Shown piece by piece: positions 15,253 to 17,891 of a DNA stretch of 17,891 bases. Numbering within the stretch: position 1 is the first letter of the stretch; each line of letters begins with the position of its first letter. The notes below the pieces were generated by a model, which was not told the DNA's origin, did no database searches, and saw only the letters and a program-made list of their open reading frames with translations. The DNA is from Dehalococcoidales bacterium. GTDB lineage: Bacteria > Chloroflexota > Dehalococcoidia > E44-bin15. The translations under genes were made by a program, and so were the position numbers. The DNA lies in the NCBI GenBank assembly GCA_012974295.1, contig JAAXQM010000256.1:1-17891 (forward strand). Direction: 5' to 3'.

Positions 15253-16989
15253 ATGGCTGACGAGACCTTTGATGTAGTAATAGTTGGTGGTGGTAACAAG
15301 GCGCTGTTCCTTGCAATGTACCTGCAGAAATATGCTGGCATGAGCATTGGTATATTTGAGCGGCGTCACGAGATCGGCGGCTGCCTGGCCACCGAGGAAA
15401 TAGCGGCCCCGGGCTTTCGAGGCAATACGCATGCCACAATTCAATTGCCATTCTACTACCTGCCCCTGTGGCGCGATTTCCCCGAGTTCTGGGAATATGG
15501 AGGTCAGCTGGAGCAGCACGTTTGTGGCGCTGGCGGCATCTTCAGAAATAATCAGACCTGCCTGGGAATATACAGCGAAAAATACGATATGGATCAGACG
15601 CGCACGGCCAAGGAGATCGCCCGCTTCTCTGAGAAGGACGCCGAGAAGTGGCTTAAGATGAGGAAGTTGTGGATCGGCCGTGAGATGCAGCACGTGCAGA
15701 TGGACATGATGTACAACCCGGCTGAGATCCGCGCTACCGACCCCGACATCGGAATGCGACAGCTGGCGGTGTATCCGGGGCTGGTGGAATGCGGGCCCGG
15801 TATAAACCCGGATTCCCTACTGATGTCAGCCACCCACGTTCACAACGCTCAGGAATGCTGGGAAAGTAAGGAGCTACAATACATAAACCTGCGATTTGTC
15901 CTCTCCTCAACAATGGACGTCAACCAAACAGGGGCCGGTGCCTGGACATTCGGTTATGCCTCCATGATGCCATCCATGGCATTCGTTAGAGGAGGAACGC
16001 ACCAGATAGCCCATGCCGCCCATAAGATACTAGTACGCGACGGGGCAAAGTTCTTCCTCGGAGCGGAAGTTGAAAAAGCAATCATCGAGAATGGCGAAGC
16101 CAAAGGTATACGCCTCACCGATGGCAGCGAGATCAAGGCCAACAAGATGGTGATAAGCACATTGAACCCGGAGCAGCTCTGCTTCGACCTTATCGGCAGA
16201 GAGTATCTCGACGACGTGCTGACGCGGCGCATCGAGCTCCTGGAGACCGACTTCGGCTGCCTTATGTGGTATACCTTCGCCCTGCATGACGCTCCAAAAT
16301 ATGATGCTGAAGCATTCAATCCCGATATACATGATGCATTCTGGATGGGGATCGCAGAGGATAACGATCCCATGCACGTTGCACGTGAATGCTACTGGTC
16401 CAGGCTGGGGAAATTCCCACCATTGGAAGATTTCTGCCCTACAGTATGGTGCCACAGTATTCCCGATCCATCGTACGCACCGCCCGGATTCCACACGGCA
16501 AACAACGAGCAGTTGGGGCCACCGGCCAGTGCTCACACCGAGAGGGAGTGGCTGGAGATAAAGAAAAAGTATGCTGAGGACCTCATCACTGTGTGGCAGC
16601 GACACGCCCCCAATATGAACTGGGACAATATAATCGGCGTTGATTCAAATAGCCCGTACGACTGCCTGCGGATGAAGAACCTGGCACCCAACTCGAGTAT
16701 CGGTGTCCTCGACCGGGTACCGCATCAGTGTGAGGAAAAGCGGCCGACCCCAGAGCTGGCAAACCACCGCACCCCGATAAAGAACCTGTACGCCACCGGT
16801 GCTGCTTGGCACCTGGGATCCAATTCGGGCGCTACTGAGTCATACAACTGTTATAAGATTATCGCCAAGGATATGAACCTGCCGGGCCCGTGGCAGGAGC
16901 CCGGTAAAGAGGAGCCGGAATCCCTGTTCCAGCAGTTCAACTGGCTAATGAAAAAGTGGGAGGATGAAGGCAAGGCGAATCCCAAGTAA
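15253..16989 (+). CDS. C1: CrtI/COG1233-type FAD-dependent oxidoreductase (578 aa), B-like
   Basis: Fifth flavoprotein in the window. Seen: DVVIVGGGNKA, so the usual third Gly of GxGxxG is Ala17; Glu36 (FERR) ends the second strand; IGGCLATEE near 41-49 matches IGGGLATEE of B2; RGGTHQIAHA in mid-protein; and a C-terminal KNLYATGAAW...GATESYN FAD segment near 510-533. The C-terminal extension is charged and ends KANPK. The start ATG has AAAGGAGG upstream. It is diverged from both the A and B types but closer to B at the N-terminus. It lies 26 bases after the truncated alcohol dehydrogenase and 33 before C2, suggesting one transcript and possibly a third two-subunit enzyme. Substrate unknown. 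Confidence 0.88.
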   Translation: MADETFDVVIVGGGNKALFLAMYLQKYAGMSIGIFERRHEIGGCLATEEIAAPGFRGNTHATIQLPFYYLPLWRDFPEFWEYGGQLEQHVCGAGGIFRNNQTCLGIYSEKYDMDQTRTAKEIARFSEKDAEKWLKMRKLWIGREMQHVQMDMMYNPAEIRATDPDIGMRQLAVYPGLVECGPGINPDSLLMSATHVHNAQECWESKELQYINLRFVLSSTMDVNQTGAGAWTFGYASMMPSMAFVRGGTHQIAHAAHKILVRDGAKFFLGAEVEKAIIENGEAKGIRLTDGSEIKANKMVISTLNPEQLCFDLIGREYLDDVLTRRIELLETDFGCLMWYTFALHDAPKYDAEAFNPDIHDAFWMGIAEDNDPMHVARECYWSRLGKFPPLEDFCPTVWCHSIPDPSYAPPGFHTANNEQLGPPASAHTEREWLEIKKKYAEDLITVWQRHAPNMNWDNIIGVDSNSPYDCLRMKNLAPNSSIGVLDRVPHQCEEKRPTPELANHRTPIKNLYATGAAWHLGSNSGATESYNCYKIIAKDMNLPGPWQEPGKEEPESLFQQFNWLMKKWEDEGKANPK

Positions 16990-17035
16990 CGCGAATCCCA
17001 ACTGTTCAACAGTAGGAGCAATATGGCGAATCCTA
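16975..17035 (+). repeat. Short direct repeats and a palindrome at the C1-C2 junction
   Basis: GCGAATCCCAA occurs at 16975-16985, inside the end of C1, and again at 16991-17001, just after its stop. A related GCGAATCCTAA starts at 17027 in C2. As a result C1 ends ANPK and C2 begins MANPK. Between them ACTGTTCAACAGT (17001-17013) is a perfect 6+1+6 palindrome. The repeats are too short to be a mobile-element end; slippage or local duplication is the simplest explanation. Confidence 0.55.
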
Positions 17036-17891
17036 AATACGACGTCATTGTAGTCGGTGCGGGGCCGGGAGGCCTGGCTTGCGCTGCCCTCCTGTGCAAG
17101 TGGGGGCTGAAAACACTGCTGGTAGATAAGAATACGATACCCGGCGGCAAGGCGATAACCATGGGGCATAATGGTTTCCAGTACGACCTGGAACCCAAGC
17201 TTCAGGTTCCGATGACGGGATCGGCTTTCCCGCAGCTGTACGCTGAGTTGGGTATCGAGGATCAGTTGGGCGCTATCCCCTGTGAACGGGTCTCTATGTC
17301 ATACCGGCACAAGTCAGCAGACAAGTATAAGACCGTGGTGATGTCGCAGACCTCGCAGGACCCCAAACCCCTCTTTGACCTGTGGGGGCTGGACGATAAG
17401 GAGGGAGAGGAAGCCATCCCAACACTAGCCGAGCTTGCCTTCCTCACCCCAGAGCAGCTCGATGCCATGGATGATATAACGTTCGACGAATGGCTTGCTC
17501 AGCGGAAGGTGCCATGGGGCTTGTACAGCTTCTTCTGTATGCACGCTAACGGTTCCCTGGCCGAACCTATCGACCTGGTAGCCGCCTCCGAGCAGGGAGC
17601 GATTATGCAGCATATAGCCACCGCAGGAGGCGGTGGCTACTATAAAGGCGGTTTTGGTCGTATGCTCGGGGTCATTGCTGATTATATTAAGGCCAACGGC
17701 GGTGAGATAAAAATGGGTGCCCGGGTGGAGAAAATAAACGTTTCCAACGGCCGCGTCACTGGAATAGCCACAGCAAAGGGAGACTTCGACGCATCTATAG
17801 TTGTCAGCGACGTTGGTATTCAGCCCACCGTGTTAAAGCTCGTGGGCGAGAAAGAGTTCGACAAGAGTTATGTTAACTATATCAGGGATCT
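17023..17891 (+). CDS. C2: CrtI/COG1233-type FAD-dependent oxidoreductase, partial (first 289 codons)
   Basis: Open frame running off the window end, so the C-terminal FAD contact region is not visible. Seen: MANPKYDVIVVGAGPGG with GAGPGG at 12-17, Asp35 at the end of the second strand, PGGKAITMGHNGFQYDLEP (40-58) closely following the classical phytoene-desaturase pattern, a KGGFGRMLGVIADYIKANGG segment, and ARVEKINVSNGRVTGI, the hinge region where substrate-binding and FAD domains meet. The ribosome site is AGTAGGAG, 5-12 bases upstream. It differs from the A, B and C1 types and looks the most classical of the six flavoproteins. Its closeness to C1 suggests co-expression. A carotenoid or polyprenoid desaturase or saturase role is possible but not shown. 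Confidence 0.88.
   Translation, partial: MANPKYDVIVVGAGPGGLACAALLCKWGLKTLLVDKNTIPGGKAITMGHNGFQYDLEPKLQVPMTGSAFPQLYAELGIEDQLGAIPCERVSMSYRHKSADKYKTVVMSQTSQDPKPLFDLWGLDDKEGEEAIPTLAELAFLTPEQLDAMDDITFDEWLAQRKVPWGLYSFFCMHANGSLAEPIDLVAASEQGAIMQHIATAGGGGYYKGGFGRMLGVIADYIKANGGEIKMGARVEKINVSNGRVTGIATAKGDFDASIVVSDVGIQPTVLKLVGEKEFDKSYVNYIRD

Noticed and set aside
15019..15693. A 224-codon open frame on the minus strand across the alcohol dehydrogenase-C1 junction
   Set aside because: It is antisense to two well supported genes and shows no recognisable domain.
1..17891. Mobile-element ends, CRISPR repeats, tRNA or rRNA genes
   Set aside because: I looked on both strands and saw no long terminal inverted repeats, spaced repeats, transposase or integrase motifs, or tRNA-like sequences.

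Overview
The window carries thirteen protein-coding genes, all on the + strand, closely spaced and mostly preceded by strong AGGAGG-type ribosome binding sites. I see no tRNA, rRNA, CRISPR array, insertion sequence or phage gene. The gene set suggests a catabolic island of an anaerobic or facultatively anaerobic bacterium. Base composition is moderate and there are no marker genes. From memory, similar mixtures of COG1233 flavoenzymes, CaiB/BaiF proteins and thiolase/DUF35 pairs occur in sediment Chloroflexota and Desulfobacterota, but the taxon is a low-confidence guess.

Layout. (1) 50-3443: two adjacent CrtI/COG1233-type FAD oxidoreductases, called here A1 and B1. (2) A terminator-like hairpin at 3598-3655. 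(3) 3704-7120: a second copy of the same two-gene cassette, A2 and B2. (4) 7302-13982: a tight seven-gene run made of a crotonase-family protein, two thiolase-fold proteins (T1, T2), two DUF35 zinc-ribbon/OB-fold proteins (D1, D2) and two CaiB/BaiF family III CoA-transferases. (5) 14261 to the window end: a zinc alcohol dehydrogenase lacking its usual C-terminus, then two more COG1233-type flavoproteins (C1, and C2 cut by the window edge).

How the genes may work together (inference). The best precedent for an adjacent pair of unlike COG1233 flavoproteins is CtmAB of Castellaniella defragrans. That heterodimeric limonene dehydrogenase hydroxylates an allylic methyl group without O2. If A/B pairs act similarly, they would turn an unsaturated, probably isoprenoid or alicyclic, hydrocarbon into an allylic alcohol. 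The alcohol dehydrogenase would give the aldehyde, and an aldehyde dehydrogenase not seen here would give the acid. The two CoA-transferases would make the CoA ester, and the crotonase with the thiolase/DUF35 proteins would carry out hydration and C-C cleavage. The second half also resembles the bbs set for benzylsuccinate oxidation, which has a two-subunit CoA-transferase (BbsEF), an enoyl-CoA hydratase (BbsH) and a thiolase with a zinc-finger partner (BbsAB). No acyl-CoA dehydrogenase, electron-transfer flavoprotein, ferredoxin, regulator or transporter is visible, so the island probably extends past both ends.

The main oddities are as follows. Nearly every function occurs as a pair of unlike paralogues. 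A1 seems to contain a compensated double frameshift relative to A2. Both thiolase-fold proteins lack the usual nucleophilic Cys and GHP His. The crotonase has His where one catalytic Glu is expected. The alcohol dehydrogenase has lost roughly its last 40-50 residues.
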